From assembly GCA_023105745.1 (NCBI GenBank), contig JALGQZ010000003.1:41059185-41123184 (forward strand): a stretch of DNA of 64,000 nucleotides, written 5' to 3'. The stretch's first letter is position 1; each line of letters opens with the position of its first letter. This stretch comes from Austropuccinia psidii (taxonomy: Eukaryota > Basidiomycota > Pucciniomycetes > Pucciniales > Sphaerophragmiaceae). Below, one piece after another: positions 47,762 through 58,837 of this stretch. Position numbers and translations under genes: made by a program. The notes under the pieces were generated by a model. It saw only the letters and a list, made by a program, of their open reading frames with translations, did no database searches and was not told the DNA's origin.

Positions 47762-49588
47762 TGTAAGGCTTGGAAATATTTTCATATACGTAAAAGGCCA
47801 CACATAATAAAATAAGATATAAATAAAAATAAAAATAATTTATTTATACTATTAAAATGAAAATGAAATATAAATATAAATTTATATATAAGAATAAAAA
47901 TCTAATTATAATTCAAAAAAAAAATTCATTGAATTTTAAATTTGTGAAAACACATTTTTAATTAAAAAAATTAAGTAAAAATGAATTTTCAACAAAAATA
48001 CCATAATTAAAATATTTTTGGAAAGAATTTCAATAAAAATGATCATAAAGTTTTATCCTACAAATAAACATATGAAAATTTTTCTACCATTGGACTCCTC
48101 ATAAAAATTAAGGTGGGGTCACCTCTGGGTAAAATTTATGTAACTCAACTCTAAATAAGCTTAAATTAAGTTTTCAGTATTTTCTGTAGAAAAGTTTAAA
48201 ATAATCAAAGCTTTTCTTCAATTCCCATCACATGTTGTTTTAATCATCAATTTTTGTGTTAAAATTGAGGTGTTGTGTGTAGTTTAGAAGTTATGAGGAA
48301 TTGAAGTATTTTCAATTGAAATGTCAAAATGTGCACGTGTATTACATAAGTGAAATTTAATTTACTTATGAGGTGTCAATTCTTACAGTAAGTGTATTTT
48401 AAAACTCACTTGAACTGTATGTGTAAATTACAAGTGTATTACATGATGAGGAATTAAAGAAAAAATAAATTGGAAAGATTAATTCTGGGGGGGAAAAGGA
48501 ACTCTAGCTCCAAGGGGGAGCCAGACCCCCAAATTCCTTTCTGACAGGCGTGAGATGTAAAAATACACCCAAAAGTTTATCAATTTTGGCCTGTAATTGA
48601 GTCACAGACCCCGTGACTCAATTGATGATGAGGTTTTCATACCAACCAGGGCAATTTTAACTGTTGCCAAGAGTGTAAAACTACCCTTGAGCTAAAAAAC
48701 TCTTAGTAAAAACAACTTTAAATGGTTTATATGTCTCTTAAAAACAATCTGATGTGTTTTGAAGGCTCTAGACCAGGTATTACTATAGTATTGGCTTATT
48801 TAAGGGTCTAAAATGGCTAAAAATAGCCCAAAATGGCTAAAACCAGGCCTTTTTTGGTCCAAACCAGGGTTCACTGATTCCATAATTGGCTTTTCTGTTG
48901 TCAGAGTGTTTCCAAAGACTGAAAAGAGTAAACTTTACTTTTGTAGTAAGAAAACTGATGGCTATAAAAGAATGTCTTCTTTGCGCCACTTTTCTCTTCA
49001 TGTTAGAATATTTTCTTTTTATAATTAGTGTACACAATGTTAAAACAATCAATAAAATATTCCAACCACACTTTTCAAATCATTCTAAATCCTTTAACCA
49101 TGTGAAAAAATTATGATAATCATTGTTTGTAACTCTTATAATCATTTTTACCCCTGAACCACCCCATAAGTGAATAAGAGCCTCTTTCATCACTGCAAAC
49201 TTTGTCACTTTGTTTCCAAATTCACTCTGGTCACTTTTGGGGGTTTTTCATCTTTAATAATCTCTTTAAAGAATTTTTTCCTTAATTAATTTCTTGCAGT
49301 TCTTTTCTCAATTAATTCCAATTGAAATTTCTCTTGAAGAAATAGCTTTTGTAGCCTTAAATATCTCATGTAGAGTATTTTTGGATACGTTTTTATTGTT
49401 AGTAAAACAATAAATATTTATAATATAGTTATTTTATACTTATAAAGTTAAAAAAAATACATTTGGTGTGTTTCTCCCTAAAATAATACTATTTCATAGT
49501 ATTTTCAATCAAATTTTTACCTTATACAAATTTTGAGGACAGGAAAAGTACTTGATTTTCAATCAAAGTTTTGTGTCCACACCTTACA
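47762..49588 (+). repeat. D2 3' LTR
   Basis: 1827 bp, TGTAAGGCTTGG...CCACACCTTACA, with a TATA box at 48963-48970, followed by AAAAT. Confidence 0.95.
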
Positions 49589-49593
49589 AAAAT

Positions 49594-51179
49594 GAGTTTT
49601 TCCTCAAGAAAGATTTTCTGAATAGAGATTCCTACTCCTCCTATCTACAAATACTTTATCATTTTTTCTTTGACTAATGAGGAGAAAAATCATTGTAAAT
49701 TTTCCAAAATGCAGGATTTTTTACCAGTCATTCCTTTTCCCATGATAAAAATAGCCTTATACCTATTATCTTTCAGGAATAGTCTCTCACAACATTTTAA
49801 AAAACACAACAGACCCCAAAGTCTCAATGAAAAATACTTGATATGAATTTATGCTGATATCTGATTGCCTTAATAATAAAGGTAATATATAGAAGAATAT
49901 TTATTACATCCTAATCTTGTAGAAAGCCCAGAATTAACTCAATTTTTAATATTTTCCTATTCTAAACAGAAAACTGAGAAATGGTTTTTTAAATAGAATT
50001 TCTAACTCAGAATGGGGGCATGAAGGACTATTTCTTTCACAAAATATTAATTTCCCAAATCAGATCTAATTTGATATATTTCACTTCTTTTTATAAAATA
50101 GTTATTTGTTTTCAATGTGCATATGTACTGGGTTCAACCTAATATAAGAAGGTAGCCATTAAATCTCAGAGTTTGAATTTGTAAAAATATCTATTGAGAA
50201 AATTCATCATTTTAATAATAATCAGGTTTCCTGATATTAATATCAAAATATGACATAATTATTTTCTCAAAGAGAATAATAAATATGAAATAAATATTTG
50301 AGCTCAATTTCACAGCCATTTTTTGGTTTCAATTCTACTAATTATACCTTATCTGCCACTATTCTGGAAAATGTTGGATAATAATCATTTGAAGTTTATC
50401 AAGAGTATCTTGTTGAGGGAAATAATTATTTGCAAGAATAAATGTAAATTTAGGTGGCTAATGTAGTGTAAGATAAAAAACCCAAATTAATACTCTCAAA
50501 AAGGAGGATTTACCATTAAATGACTGATATTAATATTATATTTTTTTCAAATTAGCAAAACCCTCATAGTGCTATTTAGAGACAGAAACCTCATCTTGTT
50601 TTAGTATTTGATACTAACTTTGGAAGTTACCCCTTCAGTGAGTTTAACCATAATGAAATGTTAAATCTCTATTCTTGTTCTCAGAAATAATCTTAGATTA
50701 GTTTTATATCTATATATTGAGCCAAAATTAATATTCGACATTATCTGTCTTTAAAATCACATTTAATTGATAGTGTTGAAATATTTTGGGAATAATATGT
50801 CTTACTTCAGACTGCAAGCTTAGAATCACTATAATTCCAAGAATTTCCCTTTAATATATTTATAAATATCATACCCTTAAGAATTTTGTTGAAAATCAGA
50901 TATCCCATAGTTTTCTGTTTCTTGGAATATGTAAAATTTAGAATATATTCCAAGTAACTGACAGAAAAATTCATATAACTTAATATAATGTGTGATCTCT
51001 TGAGATGTTACTACTTGAATTTTTCAGTTTTCTAGAAGGTGATTCAAGTAGAATGTTTCATTCAGGTATCTCATTTTTGGATTTTTGGAATGATTCATGA
51101 AATGTAAGAATTTTATTTAATATTTTCAAAGTAAATTTTCATAAAAACTTTCCAATTTTTTAACAATCAAATTTGTTAC
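49594..51179. other. AT-rich intergenic DNA, no gene seen
   Basis: No open frame of useful length and no repeat family recognised. Confidence 0.6.
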
Positions 51180-51184
51180 TAACC

Positions 51185-52783
51185 TGTGACAACCATGTGT
51201 AATCACATCCCAACGGGTATTTATGGCAGTTCTAGCCTGAACACAATCTATGGCCAATTGGCCATGTCATCTGTTTCATGGCCAGTTTTACCCCATTTGT
51301 GTTTTATGGCCTTTGGGCCATATCACCCTTCTTCTGGACATATCTTGTAATAATTGGCGTTTTGGCCAATTCTCCACTTCACCAACCCCAGGCCAATACC
51401 TTTTTTTTGGGCCTGGGGGGTCCATTTGGTCTTCCAGCGACCTCTGGCCCAACCCCTTTTATGATGGGGTCTATGGCCTGAATGTCCTTTTTGGGCCATT
51501 TAGGCCCCCTACGGCCTCTGTGGGGCCCTTAGGTCCCTTCTAGCCTGAATCCAATGAGGCCAAAAGAGGCCTTGGGGGCAGTCCACCAGCCCCCAAGGCC
51601 AGGTGGGTCCCAAACCACAAGTGGGCCCACCTGAGCCCAATTTTGGTCCCAATCTCAACAATCGCACAATGGCCAAAAGGACCCCAGAACCCAAATTGGC
51701 CAAGAACCACAAGTTTTCCACCTTCAAACAATGGCCTCTGGCAACCACCAGGGGCCACCAGCTCAGGTCCAGAAAGGCTTCCCCTAAATTCAGGGGAAGA
51801 CCTCTCCTGCATCAATGTACCCTGTACCAAAGGATCCAGGCATGGTGCATATATGGTATAATATACCATTATGCACCATTTTTGCGCAGCAATCCAATGG
51901 TGATTTTTTCAGGACCCATTTACGTATTTTCAATTAAACTTCTCAAATCCATCATTCATTTCAAAGGAAGACTTTTCAGTCATTTCAGTCTTGCAGTCCG
52001 TGGTGGCTACCAGAATAAAATTTGAGGACCCCAACCACCTGGCCCTGCAGGAATTGGGTTGTTACTTCATCTCAGGATTATTCAAAGGGTAATTTTCAAC
52101 AGGTTCTCAATAGTTCAATCAGTTTTCAAGGCATAAAGTACTTCAGTATTCCTTGGACAACTCAATTGGTCCATACAGGCGGTATGCAAGCAACCTGTAT
52201 GGCCTTGGCCCTTTTTCCCCAATTCATATACCACTGTGGGGATTCCATCACAAATCTCAATTCTCAAGATTTCAAGATCTGTATTGAACCAAAACAGTCA
52301 ATACAGCTGGGTGATAAAACCTCCAGGATCAGTCTTCAACTTTTCACATATACTGACCACCTTTTCTTCCCTGGGGACTTGTTCTCCAGTTAATTAATAT
52401 ATTGGATTTATTTTTATCCTTATTTTCTTTTCATTTATAAATGTAAATACTGATAATCTTAAGTCAGTAATTTTCACCTTTTCTTCTTCACCTGTCAGTG
52501 GATATTGGTGGTCATATCCTTTGCTAATTCCATTATTATTTCTGGAAGTTTGAAACAGTGAATTGAGGATTGATTTGGTTGGCTCTTTGGCTTTTGGCTT
52601 CCTTATTTTTCCTGGCCATTGGCTTCCTTCTTCTTTTATCTTTGTAATATTTCTCCTTACTCTTATTCTTCCTTAAAGTAATATATTCCTTGTTATTTCT
52701 TTATTCTTTTTGAGCCCTCCAAGTGAGCTCTGTATTCCTGAGTGCAAGGCCACTCTTGTCTTTCAACAAGAGACCCAATCACA
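51185..52783 (+). repeat. Solo B2-type LTR (target duplication TAACC)
   Basis: 1599 bp, TGTGACAACCATG...CAATCACA. TAACC at 51180-51184 and 52784-52788 is a perfect duplication. Same subfamily as 31691-33344. Confidence 0.92.
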
Positions 52784-52788
52784 TAACC

Positions 52789-54465
52789 TTAAATTCAATA
52801 GTATTCCTAAGAACTATGGATTTGGCCCCTATTAACAAAAGAAATAAATATTTCAAAATGAGAGGTAATTCACTTTTTTCATTTATAAATATCACTATTT
52901 ACTTTAAAAATGGAATAGCTCAATGTGAAAATCTGGGTTTCAATTTCTCCAATTATTTCACCATCAATTATGTTTTGATAAATTCAAAAGTATAAGTTTT
53001 TTGTGAAAGCAATTCTCAAATTAAAAATATTTATTTATAAAGTGTAAAAATTCCAAAAATATGCCTCATGAAAATTGATTGGCACAATTTGTTATACTTT
53101 TTGATCAAGGCAAAGGATTCTGAAAGTTGTTTTTGTTTATTTTCAAACATTTGTTTTTTTCATTGTTCTCATCAAAGGGATTTCAAAAGCCTCATCATTG
53201 TACTCACTAGTCTCAAAGTTTTTGATAAAGTTGGTACAAATTGACTTGAAAGTGAATCATTTGTTGCAGTGGGGGCAAGAAATAATTTAATAATCATCTT
53301 AGTTCAATGATCAAAAATGTGGTAGAAATTTCTAATGTTGATAAAAATACTCATAATAAATTCCTCAGTAATATTGGAAAATATGAATCAGATTTTCCTA
53401 AGCTTATTAATCAATTTATGTTAGATAAAGCACAAAATGCTATTGATTGTTCTCCATTCAAGAAAATATGATGCATTCAGAAGTTGTGATTTCACAAATC
53501 AATGTCTATGAATATTTTTGTGGGGTTTTGTAGTTTATTTGGAGATTTGGATGAAGCTTCTGTTTAGCTTCTTTAAGATTCTTCCCAAAAATTTGTCCAA
53601 CCCACCTCCACCTTCTGGGTTGGAGCCTTGTTTGACCAAAGTTGGGAGCAAATTGGATTGGGGAAGATTTAATCTTTCCTTACTCTTACACACAGCTTGA
53701 TTATTCAATTTATGACAGTATCTTTGGGTCCATAGCTTCAAATCAATTACATGAAAAATGGATTGAACGATGTTACAGAAATATAATTTATCGTTTTACC
53801 AATAATCAAAAACTAATAGTATGTTGCCCCATCCAGTTTCTTGTAACATTTTCAAATTTTGTTAAGAAATCTCTATCAAATTTCAAATAAATTTTGAATT
53901 AAATATCTTTTGATATAAAAGGACTTATTAAGCTCAAATGTATGGCTTTGAGTATATGTATCAATTACTAAAGCAATATGCTTTGTATTTTTCTGTGGTA
54001 ATTTCGTCATATTGGAGTTTTTATTGCATATAACTTGTATTTTTTCATTTCATTACTTCTCATTAAATATTTTGTGACAAAATTTCAATATCAGATCAAT
54101 ATGACTCCCAAATCATATTGATTTTTTGCACTTTTCTATGGCTTTTTGTGTTTTTTATTTATCTTGTCTTTTCAATTTTTTGTTATTTTGGCTGTGAGTG
54201 TTTTTAGGATTATTGTTGTTGCTTTTTTTATTTCTTTTGGCTGATTTTTTGCTTTTTTTGGTTCTGTTTTGGTTCAAAATGGAGTTTCTCTCTTTATTAT
54301 TTGTATATTTGATTTTTGTTGTGATCATGTTCTTTTGTACAATGATCTTAACAACAAATTTAATTTCAGTTTTTTTTGTATTTCTTATTTTTAAATTTTT
54401 AAATTTTTTAAATTTTTGAATTTTTAAATTTTTAAATTTTTAAATTGTTAAATTTTTAATTTTTT
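52789..54465. other. AT-rich DNA without a convincing gene
   Basis: A short open frame at 53642-53890 (82 codons) has no motif I recognise. From about 54120 the sequence becomes T-rich and ends in short AAATTTTT-type repeats, into which the DNA transposon is inserted. Confidence 0.5.
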
Positions 54466-54491
54466 TAGGGTATTGGTAAAAACACGTAAGC
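54466..54491 (+). repeat. Left terminal inverted repeat
   Basis: 26 bp; mismatches to the right end only at positions 7 (A/G) and 16 (A/C). Confidence 0.88.
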
Positions 54492-54553
54492 AAATTGGTA
54501 AAAACACGTAAGAGCTTACGTGTTTTGGCCATAATTTGGTAAAAACACGTAAG
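54475..54553 (+). promoter_or_regulatory. Subterminal motif cluster, left end
   Basis: Three direct copies of GGTAAAAACACGTAAG at 54475-54490, 54497-54512 and 54538-54553, plus one inverted partner at 54515-54526 that forms a perfect 12-bp-arm hairpin with 54501-54512. These are likely transposase-binding sites. Confidence 0.7.
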
Positions 54554-55061
54554 GGGTGCCCTGGGCCCATTTTTAATTAAAAATGAAACACCATTGGGCC
54601 TGTATTGGGCCAAAACATGCCCAAAAGAGGTTTTTTCCCCACAAAACCTCTCTAACTCCAAATTGTTTCAGATTTTTTTGCCCAGCCCCCCCAAAAAAAA
54701 CAAACAAGCTCAAACACCCCAATAATCCTCATTATCCCCACCCCAAACCATTGTTCTTTTTTTGGAAAAACAGCATTACCAAAGCCATTTTGCAAAGCTT
54801 TTCACACTTTTTTTTCTTTTTTTCCCCCAAAGACTGCATTTTCCACCACAACAACCTGCTTTCAAGCCTCTCAATTTTCAATTTTTTACCATCCCTCATC
54901 TATTAATCCCACATTTAAACCACTTTCTGTCACTCTTAACCACTTCTGTTCATTTTTCACACCTTTTTTCACCTCTTTTTCACATTTCGAAAGGTTCTTA
55001 CCCCATTCAAAATCCCCCAATTCCCCCTTTTTTTACTTTTATACATAATTTTCATTAAAAA
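54554..55061 (+). other. Upstream region of the transposase gene
   Basis: About 500 bp between the motif cluster and the start codon, C/T-rich in its second half. No clear TATA box. Confidence 0.4.
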
Positions 55062-58044
55062 ATGCTTCAACCCCCCCCTGAAGGTGAATTTCAGACCCTT
55101 GAGCTTCTTTGGCAACATGTGCATAATGTTGCCAGGGCTCAGGGGTATGCTGTGTCCACCTTGAGGTCCAATATGACCCACAACCAAATTGAAATATGTT
55201 GTGACAGGTCTGGCACCCCAAATCCCAACAAAAGCCCCTCCAAAACAGTCACCTCAAGAAAGCTTGACTGTCCTTTTAGACTTTATGCCAGGAAATATGC
55301 CAAGAGTACCACTTGGACTCTTAAAGTCAAAAATCCTGAACATAGCCATGATGCCACTGAAAATATCATGGCACATCCTGCTTTCAGGAAATTCAATGAG
55401 CAAGAAACATCCCAAATTGCTCAAATGTCTGAATCACTGCTCATGCCAAGGCAAATTCAGGCCCAATTATGCAGCCAGAGGGAGTCTGACAGGCCTGTAA
55501 TCCTTCAAGACATTTATAACCAAGTCAAGAAAATAAAGAAAGACAAACTGCAAGGCAGAAGGCCCATTGATGCTCTTATTGACACTCTCAAAGAAAAAAA
55601 TTTTGTTTGGTCCTCTGCAAGGGATTCTGAGGGACACATTACCTCCTTGTTTTTTACTCACCCCCTGGCCATAAAACTTCTTCATGGCTTTCCTCATGTC
55701 ATTCTTATGGATTGTACTTATTAAGCCAATAAGTACAAAATGCCCCTTTTTCATATTGTTGGATTCAGCTCAACAAATAAGACCTTTTCTGGGGCTTTTT
55801 GTTTGATGAAGAATGAAAATGAAACTTCATATACTTGGGCATTAAATAAATACATTGAAAAGGTCCTCCACAACACCAATCTTTCCCTCCCTCCAGTTAT
55901 TGTTATTGACAGGGATCTGGCCTTGAAAAACTCTATTAAGAAGCTCTTCCCAGACTCCAAAGTCATGCTATGCATTTGGCACATCAACAAGGATGTATCT
56001 TCTCATTCCATGAAGAAAATTGGTCATGGAACTGATTTTGAAAATTTTATGGGGCTTTGGAATCAAGTAATATACTTCTTCACTTTATTTCATTTTATTT
56101 CACTTTTTTTCTTATTATTGTCTTTATTAATGACTTTGGGATTCTTTTCTCAGCTTATGTATTCAACCACTGAAAATTCTTTCAAAGACAACTGGAAGAA
56201 GCTTCAAAAGCAAGTTAAAAATGCTGAGGTCTTGCAGTATTTGGAAAATACCTGGCTTCCTCTAAAGGAGTATTATGTGCCAGCCTGGACCAACCACCAT
56301 TGCCACCTGGGTGTGGGATCCACCTCCAGAGTTGAAGGTGCCCATGCAATGGTTAAACTGTGGCTCCAAAAGTCCACTGGTACTCTCCTGGAGGTAGTCA
56401 GGGCACTCCACATGGCATTCAGAAAACAATTTATTGAAATTATCAACAGAATATCCAAAGAAATGATTGTCCATGTCAAGAATTTTCCTCCACACATCTG
56501 TGCCCTCAATGGCAAGGTGTCTCATTATGCTCTTCAGATTGCCTTGGAAAATTTCAAAAAAAAAATTCCTCCAAATGAAAAATGCACCAACAAATACAAC
56601 AATTATAAAGGCATTCCTTGCAAGCATAAGACCCAAAAGGCATTTTCCAAGCGCCAAAGGCTTGAATTATCAGACTTCCATCCTCAATGGCATTTGAATT
56701 TGCCTGTGAGGGTTTTTTAATTTCTTCTTATTATTTTTTTTCTTATTAACTGATTTTATTTGTCATATTCTTCTCAGACTGGTTTTCAAGGTGATGATCA
56801 AAGTGTTGAAAAAGAAAGAAAGAATGAAGCCAAGAAAATATTTGAAGACATTGAGGAAGACCTGTTCCAAAGACCAATGGCAGAAATCACTCCAATACTC
56901 CAACATTCTCAAGATGTTTTGACTGGAAAAGTCCCATTTGATCAAATTCCCAAGAGTCAAGAGGATGATCAATATTATGAAGACCCTCTAGAATGCAAGA
57001 ATATCTGTGGAAGACCCCAAGGAGCCAAGAATAAAAACAAAAGAGAACCTTCAAGATTTGAAATTATTGAAAGTCAATCCAAGAGAAGAGGAAGACCCCC
57101 ATCAAAAGTGACCAGCACAACAACTTCAAGATCCCAGTCAAATGTCCCCTTTCCAATTATGGAAGTGGACTCATCTGAAGATTCTGAAGATTCTGAGGAC
57201 TCATTATCTAAATCCATCAGTTCATCAGATTCACTACCCTCAGCAACTGAATTAAATAAATCAGAAGTAACCCTTAGAAGGTCAAGAAGATTGGAAATTG
57301 GAAGCAAAACATCACAAATTAAATCACACAAGCCTGCCACCAGCTTGAATATCTATGATGCAATTGACTTGACTTGTGAGCATTGTCAAAGCAACTATCA
57401 CACAAGTGATGAATGCTCCAAGCTGTTTGTGAGTTTCTGATTCTTTTTAATGTAATTTTATGTTGTTTTTTTTGATATTTATTCATTTTTTGAACTTATT
57501 TTATCAGATAACTGGCTCAGAAGACTTGCCCAAGTTTATATTGAAATACACCTTCAAGGCCATCAATGTCCAGGGTGATGGAAACTATGGCTACAGAACA
57601 GTATCCCACTTCATTTACAAGACTCAAGATCAATGGGCTGATGTCAGAGGTGACTTGGCTGAAGAAATTCAACAAAATCAAGACCTTTATGAAGCCATGA
57701 AAACCTTAATTCCCTCAGTATCCTCTTATTTGGAAAGAATTGAATGGTATGAAGATGTTGGCCAGGCTCCAAAAAGCAAGTGGATGTCCATGCCTGACAT
57801 GGGGGATACAATTGCAAATAAGTATAAAAGACCAGTTTTCTTTTATTCCACAGCCCAATATTTTTCTTTTTTCCCTTATTTCTGTCCTCCAAATGATAAT
57901 CCCCCCATTTTCATCTGCTTCTTGAATAGTTGTTCTCATTTTGTTCCTTTGGACATCATCATTTCTAAAGTTTATCCAGTCCCCCCCATTACTGTGAATT
58001 GGGAGATTCATGCCCAACCACAAGCCCTGGGGTGGGCTGATTAA
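55062..58044 (+). pseudogene. MULE transposase fused to zinc knuckle and OTU-type cysteine protease (inactivated)
   Basis: Four exons: 55062-56066, 56154-56705, 56778-57428, 57508-58044, with GT-AG introns of 87, 72 and 79 bp, all keeping frame; 914 codons in total. Domains in order: FAR1-like Cys/His DNA-binding region (CCDRSG, KLDCPFRLYARKYAK, PEHSHD); DDE transposase core with Asp in LMDCTY (55710-55712), Asp in VIVIDRDLAL (55908-55910) and Glu in SRVEGAHAM (56334-56336), plus CIWHINKD; AT-hook KRRGRPPSK (about 57081-57107); acidic Ser-rich stretch; zinc knuckle CEHCQSNYHTSDEC (57375-57416); OTU domain from 57508. Defects: TAA at 55722-55724, just after the first catalytic Asp, and Tyr (57586-57588) in the DGNC position of the OTU active site. 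The OTU His (NSCSHFVPL, 57937-57939) is kept. Confidence 0.88.
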
Positions 58045-58251
58045 TTTAAGAATCACAGAATTTTGTATTTGTCCAATGTTCCTCCCCCCTCTCAGAAAAA
58101 ACCCACTATTTTGGAGGTTGATTCTGATTGAATGATTTTTGTATATACAATTTATGCCAATTATCCCCCTCCTCAGTCATATTTATTGCTTAAATCCCAC
58201 CTCAGTCTCATTTTTTATCAAACATGTGGAACGTTTGTACTTGAAAATAGT

Positions 58252-58620
58252 CATATTACACACAAGAGAAAAAATAGTTAAAAAAAACACTCATTGCGCC
58301 TTCACTTGTTGTCCCACCCAAATATTTTTCCCAATTCATGAGCTTCTGTTTCTTTATTGTCCAGATTGAACCCTTCAATTTTAAAAAAAATGAAGGAAAT
58401 TCATAAGTGGGAAGTTATTAAATTCACTTTTTAAAAGTAGGCATATTACAATGACCGGAAAAAACATTTGAAAAAAAACGCTTTTTGCGCCTTCACTTGT
58501 CCCACCCAAAAAAATTCCCAAAATTATGGGATTCTAGTGCTTCATTCTTCACATTGAACCCTTCATTTTAAAAAAAAATTAAGGAAATTCATAAGTGGGA
58601 AGATTTTAAATGAATTTTTG
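58252..58620 (+). repeat. Imperfect tandem duplication (~185-190 bp unit) in transposon 3' region
   Basis: 58252-58435 and 58442-58620 share CATATTACA, GCGCCTTCACTTGT, CCCACCCAAA, TTGAACCCTTCA and GGAAATTCATAAGTGGGAAG in order. Non-coding. Confidence 0.75.
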
Positions 58621-58791
58621 AAAAAAATATGCCATTTTGGCATATTGGCCAAATTTGTGAAATTTGGCAAAAAAAAAATTTTTGAAAAAATTTGTGCTTA
58701 TTGACATGCCAAGTTGGGAAAAATATGCAAAAAAAACTTAAAAAAATCCTCAAAACTGAGCCTGAGGAATTTTTTTTGAAAATTAAGGTCA

Positions 58792-58837
58792 CTTACGTGT
58801 TTTTACTAAAAGCTTACGTGTGTTTACCAACACCCTA
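58792..58837 (-). repeat. Right subterminal motif and terminal inverted repeat
   Basis: CTTACGTGTTTTTACT at 58792-58807 and CTTACGTGTGTTTACC at 58813-58828 are inverted copies of the left-end motif; the outer one is part of the right terminal repeat (58812-58837). Confidence 0.8.

Larger units (their letters stand above)
38107..49588 (+). mobile_element. Ty3/Gypsy element D2, both LTRs present (target duplication AAAAT)
   Basis: 5' LTR 38107-39941, primer-binding site, ORF1, gag, protease, reverse transcriptase, RNase H, integrase, chromodomain-like tail, polypurine tract, 3' LTR 47762-49588. AAAAT occurs at 38102-38106 and 49589-49593. Same family as D1. A solo A-type LTR interrupts it at 44241-45675, between reverse transcriptase and RNase H. 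All genes carry stops and two catalytic sites are changed. Confidence 0.95.
54466..58837 (+). mobile_element. Mutator-like DNA transposon carrying a transposase-OTU gene
   Basis: 4.37 kb between terminal inverted repeats TAGGGTATTGG... (54466-54491) and ...CCAACACCCTA (58812-58837), identical at 24 of 26 positions. Several subterminal copies of a GGTAAAAACACGTAAG motif lie at both ends. It contains one four-exon gene (55062-58044). The flanks are low-complexity T-rich DNA, so the 8-11 bp target duplication typical of this superfamily cannot be read with confidence. Confidence 0.85.

Noticed and set aside
53642..53890. 82-codon open frame in an AT-rich stretch
   Set aside because: No recognisable motif, no splice context and no repeat partner in the window; reported only as part of the intergenic stretch.
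54457..54465. Target-site duplication of the DNA transposon
   Set aside because: Left flank TAATTTTTT and right flank TTTTTATTC are both low-complexity; no convincing 8-11 bp match can be claimed.
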